This document shows positions 26,301 to 41,300 of a stretch of DNA of 64,000 nucleotides, in pieces. Position numbers and translations under genes: made by a program. The notes beneath the pieces were generated by a model, which was not told where the DNA came from, made no database searches, and saw only the letters and a list, made by a program, of their open reading frames with translations. Numbering within the stretch: the first letter of the stretch is position 1; each line of letters begins with the position of its first letter. Source of the stretch: Scilla litardierei (taxonomy: Eukaryota > Streptophyta > Magnoliopsida > Asparagales > Asparagaceae); the NCBI GenBank assembly GCA_030789695.1, contig CM061138.1, forward strand, positions 184,675,051 to 184,739,050, given 5' to 3'.

Positions 26301-29300
26301 AAGCGCCCGCGGTGCTCTTACGATTGGTCCTACTTCCACAAAATCTGCATCACAATAAACAAGCTCAAATGATGTGCAACATGGATACCATAAACCAACA
26401 TCTAAAGTTCCATTAACATACCGAATAATTCGTTTCACTAAAGAAAGATGTGACTCTTTAGGACATGATTGAAACCTAGCGCAAAGACACACACTAAACA
26501 TTAAATCCGGCCTACTCGATGTCAAATATAAAAGACTACCGATCATACATCGATACATGTGATCCACTTTTTTTCCTTTTCATCATTATCCACTTTTGCA
26601 GTCGTCGCCATTGGGATGGAACATTCTTTTGCATTTTCAAGTCCAAACTTCTTTACCAACTCTCTTGCATAATTTTCTTAATTTATGAATATGTCGTCCT
26701 CACATTATTTGATTTGCAATCCAAGCATGAATGTGAGTTCTCCCATCAAGCTCATCTCAAATTTTCTAGACATACACTTAGCAAATTTCTCACACAACAA
26801 ATTGTTAGTAGCATCAAAAATAATATCAACATAATTTTCAATATAAGTATGTCTTTATTTTAATGTTTAACCAAAAAAATTTATCTACATTTCTCATGGA
26901 AAAATTATTTTCAAGTAAAAACTTGCTAAGTCGCTCATACCAAGCTCAAGGAGCTTGTTTGAGCCCTTAAAAACTTGTTTAAACTTAAAACATAATGTGA
27001 TTGGATGGAGTATTCAAACCCAGGAGGTTGTTTGACATAGACTTTCTCAGATAAAACTCCATTCAAGAAGCACTCTTAACGTCCATTTGGTAGATTTTAA
27101 ATTTCATGAAACTAGTGTATGCTAAAAGCATCCGTATTACTTCCAATCTTGCGACCGGAGCAAATGTTTCATCAAAGTCAATCCCTTCCTCTTCGTTGTA
27201 TCCTTGGGCAACTAATCTTGCTTTATTTCTAATCACATTGCACATCTTATCAAGTTTGTTTCTAAATACCCATTTAGTACCTATGATTGTTTGGTCTTTG
27301 GGTTTGGGAACAAGTTCTCAAACTTGATTTCTTTCGAATTGTGACAATTCCTCATGCATTGTCATAATCCAATAAAAATCCACCAAAGCACTTTCAACAT
27401 TCTCAGGTTCTAATATATATATGAATGCAAAGTCAACCATCAAATTAAAGCTACTTCTAGTGTGTATACCTTCAGTGGTGTCTCCAATGATTTGGTCCTT
27501 AGGATGATCCTTTACAAATCGCCAATCCTTTGGAAGACCATGTAATGAAGTAGCTTCTGCTTCCTTCCTTGGTGCACTATCATTAATGTCAGTTTCTTTG
27601 TTAGAATTGCTTATGTTTATCTCCAATCCTTCCAAATCATCTACAATGTCCGAAGATCCTGCAACACTAGAAGATATGTCAATTGCACTTTTCTCATCAA
27701 ATTGCACATGCACAGTTTCTTGGATAGTAATGGTCCTTTTGTTGAATACTCAATAAGCTATACTATGTGGTGAGTATCCAACAAAAATACCCTCGTCGGT
27801 TTTAGCATCAAATTTATCTAAGTTTTCACCTACTTTCAATATGAAGCATTGCATCTAAATGGTTTAAATGTGATAAGTTGGGAGTCAACTCTCTATAAAG
27901 CACATAAGGTGGTTTCTTTAAAATGGGTCTAATTGACACACGATTCAAAATGTATCAAGAGGTATGTATGGCTTCGGCCTAAAAATATAATAGTAATTTA
28001 TAGTCATGAATCATGGTCCTAGCCATCTCTTGCAAAGTACGGTTTTTCCTCACTATCACACCATTTTGTGAAATAATCTTTTGGGGTACAGAAATCATCA
28101 TATTTATATGATGATTTTGAGATACAGAAATCAGGTATGTATGGCTTTGGCCTAAAAATATAATAGTAATTTATAGTCATGAATCATGGTCCTAGCCATC
28201 TCTTGCAAAGTACGGTTTTTCCTCACTATCACACCATTTTGTGAAATAATCTTTTGAGGTACAGAAATCATCATATTTAGACTTCACAAATTCTCCACCA
28301 TGATCACTTCTAACTTTGACAATGGAAAACCTTTTTTGTTTTCAACTTTTTTGCAGAACATTTTTAAAACATCAAAAGTTTCATGTTTGTGTATTAAAAA
28401 ATAAACCCAAGTAAATCGTGAGAAATCATCGACAATGACGAATCAATAATGCATACCACTTAAACTAGCAACATTTGTGGGTCCAAATAAATCTAAATGT
28501 ATTAATTGCAATGGCTTAGTAGTAGTAACAATGTTTTTAAGAATGAAATTACTCCTATGTTGCTTGCCTAGTTGACATGCATCGCAAAGCTTATTTCTAT
28601 CAAAGCTTATTTGGGGAAAAACTCTCACAAGTTTCTTACGAGTAAGCTTTAAGATTAGGTCCATGCCGACATGGCCTAATCTTCGATGCCATAACAAACT
28701 AGTCTCATGTGATGCAACTAAACATTTTAAAATTTTTGAATCACTAAGTTTGATAGTATAAATGTTATTGTGTGACGTGCCTTTAAAAAGAATATCATCA
28801 GCTTTTAAAATGTGTACTTCGTCATTTTCGAAATGTACCTTAAGGCCTATAGAGCATAGTTAACCCAAACTTAACAAGTTATGTGCTAAACCATCAACAA
28901 GATTGACACTTTCAATAACAAGTGGATGCTTACCAATGTTACCATTTTCCAAGATTTTGCATTTCTTTCCATCACCAAGAGTTACCATACATCTTTCCTT
29001 GATAGCGATGCAAAGAGGTATTCGTTGCACGTCAAGTGATTGGAGCAACCGCTATCAAGGTACTAAATGCTATCATGTTGTGCTTAAAGATGCACCTACA
29101 AAAGAAGATGCACATTTTGGTAACCATTTCTTGGATCCAACATTGTTAGTACATTGCTTTGGAACCCATAAAAATATTCGAAATATTAACGTGCAAAGCA
29201 ATCATACATAACATGTCCTTTTTTATTGCAATAAAAACAAGTAATATTGGAGTGCTTATTAGTGGATGACATGTGATCATCATGCATGAAAGATGGGGTG

Positions 29301-32300
29301 CTTACGTGTCTAGCAAATTTCTTTTCCATGGTCTTCCTAGATTTCTTCTTAGGTTGTTTCTTTGTGAATCCTAGACCATGTTTGCTAGATTGATTGTTAA
29401 GGCCATCTAACATCTCATCGAAACTCCTTTGGCTACTAGTGAATTTTTTTTATTATGGTGCTACGATTTTAATTTTAATTTTCTAGTTCTTTAATCTTAG
29501 CCTCGTACTTTTTCTCATTTTCTCTCATCTCTAATTCACTAACAATATTTTTTTCCTTTAATTAAATTAAACTTATCTTTCTCAAGTTCTAATTTTTCTG
29601 TATAGCTAGAGACTTTTTGATTAAATATTTTAATTTCGAAGTCTTTAGAATTTAAAGTGCTAATTTTCTCTTTTAGGTCTTTTGGCTAAATTGGAGTGAT
29701 CAAGCTCTAACTTAGCTAATTTCGTATTAGCATCTTCTAATTCTAAAGTTTTGGTCTCTAACTCAGTTTCGTCAATGTTATCAATGATCTCTTTTAATTC
29801 TCTCCATTTTATGAATAGTGCATCTCTCTCATGTTTGACACTAGCAAGTTGTTCTTGTAAAGAGTCACGTAATTTTATAAGCTTAAGAAATTTAAGACCC
29901 ATATCATGGAAGAGATCTACAAGATATTCATAAGCTTCCTCCATGTTAGAAAACATGTCATCACTCATAATTAAACCATTTACAAAATTATACCAAAGGG
30001 ACCAGTTTTTACCTTTTCACTTCCCGCCATGAAGCAAGTCACTTTGTCGTCCAACGTCTAAAAGCTCATTTGCGTCATTCTCACCCCCAAGTAGCCAATA
30101 TTTCTCTCTTGAGCGTTCTTTTGCTTCCATCCATTTCCTTCTCCTTCACTTTGTTTTTGAGAAAAGGATCAACTTTTATGTGCCCTTTCTTGTTACGTCT
30201 AAAGCACTGTGGAGCAGAGCTCTCTTCATCGTTTCCCTCAATCTTCCTAATTCCCCAAATATTTCTCGTTTTCCTCTTGTTGTTTCTGAGGAAATTAATG
30301 AATCTCTTGGTGATGAGAGCCATGTCATCATCGTCTGACTCACTCGTCGCCTTATTGTTTATCCCAGATGCCTTGAAAGCTAGACTTTTCTCAGTTTTCT
30401 CCACATTTGTGGCTTTTCCTCTTTCTTTGGCACATCTTTATTGATCATCTTCATTTGTATCTCGTGTGCCATCAACTTTTCCATGAGTTGTTCAAAGGTG
30501 ACATTTGCTAAAACATGCGCTTCGATCACGGTTTGCTTTTGGGTCTAATCACCAGACAAGAAGTACAAAATCTTTCCAACCAAATCTTCCTCTGGGATGT
30601 CCTTTCCTAGCACCTCGAGTGGATTGACAATATCTGCAAAACGAGAAAACATGTCATCAATAGTTTCATTAGGAATTTTCATATTTTTGCCACAACATAC
30701 AAATGCAAGTTTTCTTGACTTCAAACATTCCTTAATGAGTGACTTCACGCCTAGTCCAAATGTCCTTAACAGTGGAACAAACTGTAAGGATCACAATTAG
30801 TCCAACATCGGAAATGGTCCCACATCGGAAAGAACAAGAGAAAATGAAAAGCATAAGTATTAAAGGGCATCTCCACCTAATACCAATTAGTTTTGGATTG
30901 GATGCTAGCTAATACTAAGCAATTAGATGTGAGCCAAATATTATGGGCCTAATATGAGCTGGGTCCTTAACTAGGCTATTGTTAGAGGCTTAGTAAGAGA
31001 GATGTCTCTAACAAATGGGCTAGTGTTATAGGCCTAGTATGGGATGAGTCTCTAACAAATGGTATTAGAGCAAGCCACATGTTACGACCCACGTTGCGAA
31101 AGGGGCGACCTGGGGAAGGATCGACCTAAGAGGGAATGACCTGGTAAAGGTCAGTGTTGGCCACTTAGAGTGAGCACCCCAGAGTGGGCCATCGTGGACG
31201 GTGGTTGTCGAAAGCGAAAGGGGCGACCTAAGAGGGGACGACCCGATAAGGCCAGAGTGGGCAACTTAGAGTAGGCACCCCAGAGTGGGTCGTCGTGGAC
31301 GGCGTTGTTGAAAGCATGGTGGTATGTTAGGATCCCAATTAGTCCCACATCGGAAAGAACAAGAGAAAATGAAAAGTATAAGTATTAGAGGGCCTCTCCA
31401 CCTAATACCAATTGGTTTTGGGTTGATGCTAGCTAATACTTAGCCATTAGATGTGAGCCCGATGTTATTGGCCTAGTATGGGCCGGGTCCTTAGCTAAGC
31501 TATTGTTAGAGGCTTAGTATGAGATGTCTCTAACAAATGGGCTAGTGTTAGATGTCTAGTAAGGGATGAGTCTCTAACAGAAACACTGATACAGTTATAT
31601 TCGGTTTTATTAAGACCATAATACAAAATGCTCATGGCCTTAGCATTGAGATTCTCTAACTGATCGTTCTCCTTTTGCTATTCAAGTGTCGATTTTTCAA
31701 CTAAGGTGAAGCCCTCACTAATTATCATCCACAAACGTATATCAATTCCCTAAATATGGATAGACATGCGTTATTTCCAATAACTTTAGTCGGTTACATC
31801 AAACAATGGTGATCTCAAATATGATTGTCCTTTTTGGTCAAAGGATCATGTGAGTATGTGTGCGGAATTTGTGTCATAGGATCGAAATTTCACTAGACTC
31901 GTGTCCAAAGAAATCCCGCTCTAAAACCAAATGAAAAACACCCTATGGGGTGTGAATAATGTGTATGGCACAAATAAAAAATATCACGAGATCAGATAGA
32001 TGTAAAACACAGATTTTTAATGGAGTGGCTCCCCACCTCTGCTCTGACCTCATTCGAGGATTTAAAACCCATTTTATAACCAAAAATGACAACTTGTTCA
32101 CTCTTGCAGATGGTGATCGAACCGTACAAGATATCGTTCAAGGAATTTAACGTGCAACGATGGCTTCTAAATGAAGCTATTCTAAAATAAAATCTCAAAC
32201 CAAAAATAATCACATTGATCAAATACAGAGAATAAATTCAAAAAAATATCAATGTGGCGTAGATCGTGTTGGGATGAACGTGTAGGTGCAAGTGCTTCAC

Positions 32301-35300
32301 TTCGACGTCTATAGAGAAATTTATGAACTTTTCAGCTTCATGTCTGCAAATCTTCTTCCTCTTTTTCTTCCTTTAACTTTAATCGACTCTGGAAGCTTGG
32401 ATGGAGAAGGATGATTTCGGCTAGTAAGAAGGATGATGGAGCTCTCAATAATTTCGGCTAGTTCCCTTTGTCCAAGGTTGGCTCATCTCCTTTTATAAAG
32501 ATTTAAAGAACTTCTAATAGAATCACTAATCTTCAATTAACTTCCCAATCTTCAATTAAAACTCACTTGATTGCTCTTGGACTTGGATGACTTCCTTTTT
32601 AATTAGAAACCCCAAGAAATTAGTCTTCAACATCAATTTTTTTGGGGAGCGGGGGCGCAAGCGAGGCCGCAGTGTGCTTAAGACAAAGATGCAGTACTTT
32701 TTTTCTTTCGTACCTCCTTGGCCTAAGCACATTAAGCGTCTGTAGTTAACTCGCTGGTCCTTGCATGCATACTGAAAAACAACACAGATAATCATTAATG
32801 TTATTACAATCACAATCGTCTCAAAAATGGTTTACAACAATAAAGGAAATGAAGAGGGGGCCATACGGCCCATACAACATAGACTATGTCAAGTGGATGC
32901 AATAGACATTACATGGAGATGCAGCCTAAGAATAGTCTCCTGGAAGAGTACCGTCCCTAGTGGATCATGCTACGCTGGATCTAGGATCTGCAATATCGCC
33001 CTCAAGACCTGACGGACATTGCATTAAGAAAACAAACACAATGCCCGTCAGTGAGGCGTACTCATGTTGGTTCCCAAACATCAGTTTCTTTTAAGCAGTT
33101 CATAAAAATCTAACAAGGCATTAATATAGAAGTCTAGCAAACATGATACCACATAAAGCTAACAAGCGTGGATACTTAAATAAAGCTAACATGTGTGGAA
33201 TTCCAATAGTGTTAACATGCATGAGAAATTAATAATGATAAGGTCAAGATATTATAGAAATTTAATACGGCTAACTAGCATGGAAAAGGTAAAACCAACA
33301 TGCATGAACAGATAGTAAGCATTAACTGGCATTCAGGATGACGTCATTTCAATGTCAAGGCAGTCATAAGAGGCATGGAGAATTAATAATGTTTCCAAGT
33401 ATTCAGGAGAAGACAAAGCACAATTCATTGGCCTAGGGTACGACATGCAATTGTCGACGTACTCCATGTGCGCTTACCTGTGTAGCCCCGTACCCCAACC
33501 CCACGTCTGAGGATGGTTGAAGTGCTTTATAAACCACACCTCCATGTTAGAAGGTGGTTGAAATGATTTTAATACCCACAATTACCATTCTTCATGTTTG
33601 GAGCCTGTGAAATGAGATTATAACCACACCTCCATGATAGTGGGTGGTTGAAATGATTTTGTGACAATGAATTATCCCAACCCAATGTCATGTGTGTCTT
33701 AGTCACTAAAATGGTTGCATTCATTCAATATAGTGACGGTGTTACCCCCAACAAGTTCTTTCATTCATTTCCTTACATTCATGCAATAATGTGACAATGA
33801 CACCCAATCCACTGTTCCATGCATTCGGGTTACGTTCATTCTTTAACAAATTTGTCACTTTAGCATTTGCATGAACATTAAGCAAGTGTAAACATGAACA
33901 TTGAGCTATTTACATTGGAGCGTCAAAGTGTACAAGATATGGAGCGTCAAAGTGTACAAGATAACAACTTGCAAACGATTGCTATAAACAAACTTCAAGC
34001 TATCATCTCATGTCATTAGTTACTAGAAATAGGCTAGCATTAACATGGTCATTAAGCTACCTTTAAGCTAACATCATCATAAAACTTTAAGAGAGCAATA
34101 TCATTAAGATATCAACATTATGGATATTAGATTAACATCTTTAAGCTACTAACTTTAATTTAGCCACGTCATTAATTTAAGCTAGGATAATCACCATTAT
34201 TAAACTAGCATCATTAAGGGATTAAGCTAACATCATGAACGTTAACGACGTGAACATACAACTATTAACATTATGAGCATTAATATTAACTTTTAATTTT
34301 GCATCATCGTGTAATTAAGCTACTAACTTAACATGCTAACATTTCATGTTTATGCTACTAACATTTCAAGATAACATAATTATTAGGAAATGTGATGTTA
34401 ACACTATTATCAATTTAAAGCTAGCGATCTTTATAAACACTAAACCAACATCTAGAAGTTTGACGAGTCAAACTGGTCAAACATGGCTCCTGCATGTATG
34501 GCACGGTCGTGTCAAATCTTTCATACATTTGGCACGGTCGTGTCAAATCTTTCATAGTCGTGCCAACTGTACAGAGACTTGTTTAGGAATTATGTAGATT
34601 GTGGTACAGTCGTGCTTCAGGAATTACGCAGATTGTGGCACGATCGTGCCACTTTTTGCACTGGTTTGACACGGTCGTGCCAAACCTTGTTTTGCATCTT
34701 TTAGCTTCGTTTGGCCTAAAATTCACTCGATTGTGTTAGAGCCATACAACTTGTTTGGCATATCAAAATTCAGTTTTGACCTTAGTTATTGAACTAACAA
34801 GGCCAATAGCCCTAACCTCAAATTTAAAAGAGGTCAAGCCTTTTTCCAAATTGGTAATCGTCTTTCTCAGATCAGTGACTTCAACATCGAGTCTTTCCTC
34901 CAAAAGTTCCGTCTTTTTCTTTGCTTCTGCCACTGACATGGATCATAGATGCTCTGATACAAAATTAATTGGATCTGCTAAGGGTTGAAGAGGAAAAGAT
35001 CTGATTTTTATTAATAAAAACTGAAAATAATAAAGATAGTAGCCACATTCAAGAGGTGAACCGCTCTCCCATGCTTCTATTCGAGAGGAAACAGTACTCT
35101 CCCATCAATAGAGGAAATCTCTCAGAAAAGGAAAATCTCACAAAATTCGGCATCCCCTCGAATGCCCCTAACCCATATTTATAATAATCAGATATTTAAT
35201 AATATTATAGAAATACCCCTAGGACAGAAAATTACAAAAAGACCCCCCCAAAACTAAAGTCCAAAATTCCAGATCTGCCCTCTTAGATAGAACGCGGTCT

Positions 35301-38300
35301 CATCAGGCTCATCAGGCAACCACGATAGTTCGATACATTCTTATAAGCAAGGAAATCAGATAAACTTTCATCTGCCATGCATGCACTGTGGCCACAATGC
35401 CATAATCATTAAAATCCATTATAATCACACGATTTATCGCTCTCATATCTCTTACAAATGCTTCCAATTCTTTAAAACATTTTGCATATTTTTCATATAT
35501 TTTTACAATGTTTAAAATCCTTAGATGTGGAAAACAAAACATGTCAATTATAAAGCAAGGATACAGACCTAGAGCTGCACATAGTAATATTTGATTGAAT
35601 CAATCTATATACCAAAAAAATTAAAGTAAAAATCATGAACCATGTTTGGACACGGGGTCCTATTAAAGGCCATGCCTCTCTTACATATTATCTACCTTGT
35701 TCTTTTCATTGGCTTCAATCCATGTTTGATTACATCTACTCCTTGCATTTGTAAACAAGATATAACATTTTAAGCCCATAACTATGCTTTCCGGATTCAA
35801 CCACGACTTTCTTCTTCTTCTTCTTCTTCTTCTTCTTGGTAACCTTCATCCTAATTTGAGGTTGGCTCCATGAGCAATAGAAAGAGAGAAAATAATAAAA
35901 TAATAATAACAAATAAATAATAATAACAATAATAATAGTAATAATGATAATAAAACAATTAATAAAAATAAAAAATAAATTGAAATAAAGATGATGTCCA
36001 TGGCTAATTTATTCTGGCGGATGATTACCCTCAAAGACTCCCTTTGGTGCCGTTGGATCCATGAGGTTAACCTAAGGGGCGCATCGATCTGGACCTCTTC
36101 TAATCATGATTGATCATATGCTTGGAGGCAAATTCTTAGCTTGAGAGAATTTATGATGCTCCATTTCAATTGTGTTATTGGCTCGGGGGCTGATATCCTT
36201 ACTTGGCAGAATCCTTGCGCTGACTCTCTATCCCTGACACGCAAATTTGGCAGTATAGCAATCACATAGCTAGGTGGTAATCTCGATGATAGATTACACA
36301 ATTCTTACACTAATGGGAGGTGGAATCTATATGAGCCACTGACATCACGCACTACGCAGGTTTGAGCTTTCTTGATAATCATACTCCACATTTCTCTGAT
36401 TGTGAGGATTCTTATGGGTGGGATTCTCCTTCTGGCTAGTTAAGTTTAGTAATGTTTAGAATGCTTTTAGAACTCCACATGATAAAGTTGATTGGTTACC
36501 TCTAATTTAATTTAAGTTTTGTGTAAACCGTTATTGATTCACTACTTGGATGGTTTTCAATGAGGGTCTCCTCACTATAGATACTTTGAAGAGAAGGGGA
36601 TTTCAATTGGCAAATATGTGCAACCTGTGTGGTTGTGCTGAAGAGAATATATCTCACATTTTGATTGAATGTGATTATTCAAGGCATGTTTGGGAAAAAT
36701 TCTTGGAGAAATGTAATTTACTATACAGAATTAACTCTTTTCAGGATGAGATATTATGGCTTCTGAAATTCAGTAAGGAGAAGAGGTTGGTAGTCGAGCT
36801 CTTGAAAATTGGATTTACTTCCTATGCTAATTTCATCTGGCGGGAACGTAATCAACGCATCTTCCGGAAGAATTTTACTACTTCAAATGGATTAACTTTG
36901 CTTCTATTGTCTCAAGTGCGGCAAATTACGGAAGTCGAAGGGAGGAAAGAAGATATGATACATACATGCGATCTTTTACGGAGTTTCTGGAATGACTCTT
37001 GAGTCTCCATATTTTCCCGATTTTTCTGAATTTTCTGTATTGTCTGGTACTAATTAGTCGACTAGTTCTCTGAAAGACTATTTTGGTTTTGTTGCTTGTA
37101 TTGCCCTTCTTGGGGTTGTTTTTTATTGCCTTTTGGCGCCTTAATGAAATTTTCTCAATTATCAAAAAAATTAATGATAATGATAATAAATAAACACAAA
37201 AAAGTTTAAAAAACCATGTCGGATTGTGATCACATTGGAACATAATGCCACAAACTTGTTGTCTATGCATTACGATCAAAATCTTTCTCTTCCGTCAAAC
37301 CAAGATCTTTCATATCCTCTTATCATTTTCTTTCATGTCTTCTGTCTATCTCTATTTCCCTTGATCTCAACATTCACATGTTCGGTCTTTCTAACGGGTG
37401 CATCAATTTGTTGACGACATATATGGCCAACTCGTATCTAACGATGTTCTCTCATCTTCAATGTATACGACCAAAAAGTATTCCACAAAAATTAAGGGGG
37501 CAACTGCATGCGTACTGAAAATTACATGTTCCCCAAAATATGGCTGTCACGCATATTGCCATTTTAGCGGTGTTTTAAAAATTGGCTTGGACGGCTGGCC
37601 CACTAGGGGCTAGGTGTCGCCGATCGGGCCCTTTGACCGCCAGCTAGGTGACGGCTCCAGCACCACCACCCAGCCTAGCACCTTCCAAAACACTCCATTT
37701 TAGAGAATCTACAACTGGTGGTATTTAATTGGCTGTTAGATTATGCTTGCAAAATGAAAGTGGTTTCCTCTGACAAATTATATCTTCTATAATCATGCTT
37801 CATCTAAGAAAAACAATGGAAGGGATTCTTCTGGTTGAATAAACTTGAATTGCTTGAGGGATGTAGACTGTCCTGCCTACAAGTTGGCTTGTTAAGATTT
37901 ATGACAAACTATTCATCCAATTTTCTTGGGCAAGAATGTGTGATCCACTGAAGAAGGATGACATCAGGTCAGCACTCAAGCATAAATATCATTAAGCTTT
38001 TCGTATTAATTTAGCATTGTACAAATCACCACCTTGTTTTGATGAAATAAGACTAGGAAGCTGATGATGGCTTTGCAAAAAGAATAATGCTCAAGGAAAT
38101 AAAAAATCTTGCTCTCGCTTCTATCAGAAAAGAAGGGGAAAATGCACTTCCTTGTTGCCAAAAAAAAAAGGAAACAGTACTTTTCAAAATCAGTTGTAGA
38201 TATCAGTCATATCATAAGGAATTATGTAGGGCAACAAATCAAATCCAAGAATGGACCCATAACCAGTTTTTAAAGTTAGAATAAATTACACTCAACCCTC

Positions 38301-41300
38301 GTGAACTATGGTTAATGTCACTTATACCCTCAAATCTATTATATTAGCACTCAGCCCCCAACCCCACCCCCCACCCCCACACAAATTTAACGAAAAAACA
38401 TGAAAAACAAAAAAAAACTAGTTTTGCACTCCTTTCTCCTTTGGCCTAGCATTGCTCTATCTTCTCTCTTCTCTCCCCCTCTCAAGCTCCCTCTCTCTTG
38501 CTTCATCTTCTCTCTCATGTGAGAGATGAGAGAAAGAGGGAGTGAGAGAGAGGAGGAGTGTAAGAGGGAGAGAGAGATAATGAGAGAGAGAAAAGAGCAA
38601 TCAGCAGCCAAAGGAGGAAGGAGGGACAAACCTGGAAGAAAAAGTTCATTCTTAACATTTTCCGTTAGGTGATGGGATCTGAGTGCTAATATCATAAATT
38701 AAGTCGTACTACGGATACACTACTTATAGTTCAGAAGGAGGTTCGGGTGCAATTTGCCCTTAAAAGTTAAAGATACTGAATAATGAAATCATGAGTAAAC
38801 AACAATAATCAAAATCGTTTAAAAGAACAAAAGATACAATGTCTCATTTCATCTAGGAATGGGTCTTCAACAACAAGTTGGTGTGCAACTCCAACAAGAT
38901 AAAGTTAAATTTTAAACTTTTGCCTTGGACAGTAAGATGGAATGCTAAGCGAAACTTACTTTTCACAAAGCTGGAAATTCTTGCACTGATGGCAAACCCA
39001 GTGTGTTCCAGACACCATAAGTAGACAACAATGGGTGCATGAATGCTGTAAATGGACCATAATGAAATCTTCCTTCATAGGACATATTGTTTCGCCAAGC
39101 TGCGCAAGAAGCATGTTTCTTAAATTCTAATTTAAACAATTATTACATAAACAAAAAGTAAAGTCAAATCGTTCTGAATGAGAAAGACAGGAAAAAGAAC
39201 AACAAGAACAAATGATTGGCATGTTGGGCTACCAAGAAGACTAATAGCTAGTAACCCTATTCTGATCAAATGGACACAACATTTGTCGTTTGCATAGGGG
39301 ACTTCATAGTGCAAAAAAAGGAAAGCTTAAAAAAAGAATTTCCACTTCACCAGACAAGATAAAGAAATTACTTTTTGCATTAATAGAGCATCCTTGGATG
39401 CATTTCCAGCAAGATCAGATTGACCAGCAGCTTTTAAATCCCTTTTTGTTATTGTCTTTTTAGTTTTCCCTTTCTTTTGCTGCTTTCTACCATCCTCTTC
39501 TTGGCGAAGCTGATTGATCATGTCCTCTGCAGCACCTGGCCAGTAATCACCATCGAAGTATGGCAAGCGAGCAGCCGTTACCTTGGCTTTGCATTCTCCA
39601 ATAGTTACAAAAAAATGATCATATAGATTAGTAAGCTCCACCACTATATTTTCCTTTGCAGCTTTGCGGAGCATTGCCAAATACCTGCAATAATTTATCA
39701 ATTAAACCATAAATGCAAATAATATGTTCTGGGACATAAACAGAAGGGAAATAAACTTAGCTAGCGAATCAAATTTCACTATTTCAGAATTCACCAAACT
39801 CACCATTCTCGTAGTTTGTCCGATTTTGGCGTCTTCTGAATCTCAGGGTGGCAATATAAGATATAATCTTCGCCCTTTAGTGGAGGACAAGCCCATATGT
39901 AACAACTAGTAAATCCCCGTCTCTTGCAATATTCAAGGTACCCAATCTGTAATAATGGTAACAATTAAAAAAACAGTTAATTCATTATTATTTCCCAAAA
40001 TTAGACCTTCGGTAATGGGCAAGAAATTTAAGAAAGATAATATCATTATAAAGGAACCTAGGGGGGAAAAGATAAACTAATACAGTAACCTACGATATGT
40101 ATAACACATCTCCAAACAAAAATTGCCGTGTCCAACACACATGGACATGGCAACACATGTTCATCAGTGTCCAACACTTGCACCATGATGCACCTTAACA
40201 ATATTTACCACATGAAGTAGGTTATGCCCTCGTTTGCCAAAAGCTATAGTTACATAGATCATTCTATTAAAATTAAGCTCTATTTATACGAATGTAAACC
40301 CAATGTATATATTCATACAAAAAAAACATATATCCAGAAAACTATACATATATGGCCGTGTTCTGTCTATAGATAATTGCCATCTCTGACATCCCATCAT
40401 GACGTCCAAGTGCAATGCATGTGTCCATGTTTCCTAATCATACAGAGTAATACAATAATACTTGAACAAGACATATAAACTCAGTGGACTCAGAGAGTCA
40501 TGAAGTGTACCAGAATCTCATGATAAACAAACGTACGCAAAGCTTCTCCCGTCACTGTTTTGATTTCAGGCCTGAAGTATTTGACAGAATCCAGATATGA
40601 AAGATAAACACGGCGTTGATTGGGAAATTGGCATTCTGCACCAAATTCTTGGACATACATTCCGAATAGGCATACTTCTACCCCCTCTATTTTCTGAAAT
40701 AACAATATAACCTGCACGAAAAATTGTCTAAATTTCCCCTTCAAAATATGTATTGGCTCTATGCACAACTAGAAATACTTTAATAGTAGAAACTTGTGTG
40801 ATCCTCTAACTGCAAATTTAATGGAGAAAAGGAAACACTCAACGTAGACTATTTTAGGAAGGTTATTGCACCTTAGACTTGTAGGGAAATTCTGTTGGGT
40901 AATTTTCTTCCTGAAAGATCTCCAAAAATTGCTGCTTCACTTCTAATTTTTTGTCAACTGATGATACAACTCTGACAACAAGTGCATCGGCCCCTGGAAC
41001 CTGAATATGAACGGACAACATAATCAGTGCCATTGAACATAAAATGTGATATATTCAATTTAACAAAAAAACTTGCCTAACATCCATGAATAAAAGAGAA
41101 ACAATAGTGTGAAAGAACTTAAATTAAGGAGATATGGCAAATTATAACATGCAAAAACATGGATTTACAAGATTTCAGGCAAGATGTATTCCCATTAGGA
41201 AAGAGAGTAGACACAGAGAAACAGAAAATTTTGGAGAATTGTTCTTCGGTTGACTGAGTATAAACTTCTTGACATACCAGCAAACTAGTGCGCAAGGTAA

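Larger units (their letters stand above)
22859..34808 (-). mobile_element. Sirevirus-like Ty1/copia retrotransposon, decayed, with nested insertions
   Basis: 3' LTR 22859-23935 and 5' LTR 31932-34808 (the latter enlarged by an insertion at about 32633-34444). Exact target duplication GCCCT at 22854-22858 and 34809-34813. PBS-like TGGTTTTAGAGCGGG is just left of 31932, with several polypurine tracts at 23936-24090. Pol order on the minus strand is gag, protease, integrase, RT, RNase H, i.e. copia. Large gag with coiled-coil, GGCACGATCGTGCC palindromes in the LTRs and multiple polypurine tracts point to Sireviruses. It also holds a TRIM (30783-31579) and a possible further LTR (24530-25651). 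Confidence 0.88.
20982..35314 (-). mobile_element. gag-only LTR retrotransposon (TR-GAG type), split by a nested copia element
   Basis: LTRs at 20982-21352 (3') and 34966-35314 (5') with ends TGATGAGACC and ATCA. Target duplication GGCAA at 20977-20981 and 35315-35319 is exact. The 5' LTR carries a 9-bp terminal extra repeat (ggctcatca). A PBS-like TGTATCAGAGCA is at about 34949-34960 on the minus strand; a polypurine tract (GGGGACGGAGTAA) abuts the 3' LTR. The body codes only a gypsy-type gag. The copia element 22859-34808 sits in the gag leader. Without it the element is about 2.4 kb, which fits the TR-GAG class. Confidence 0.85.
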
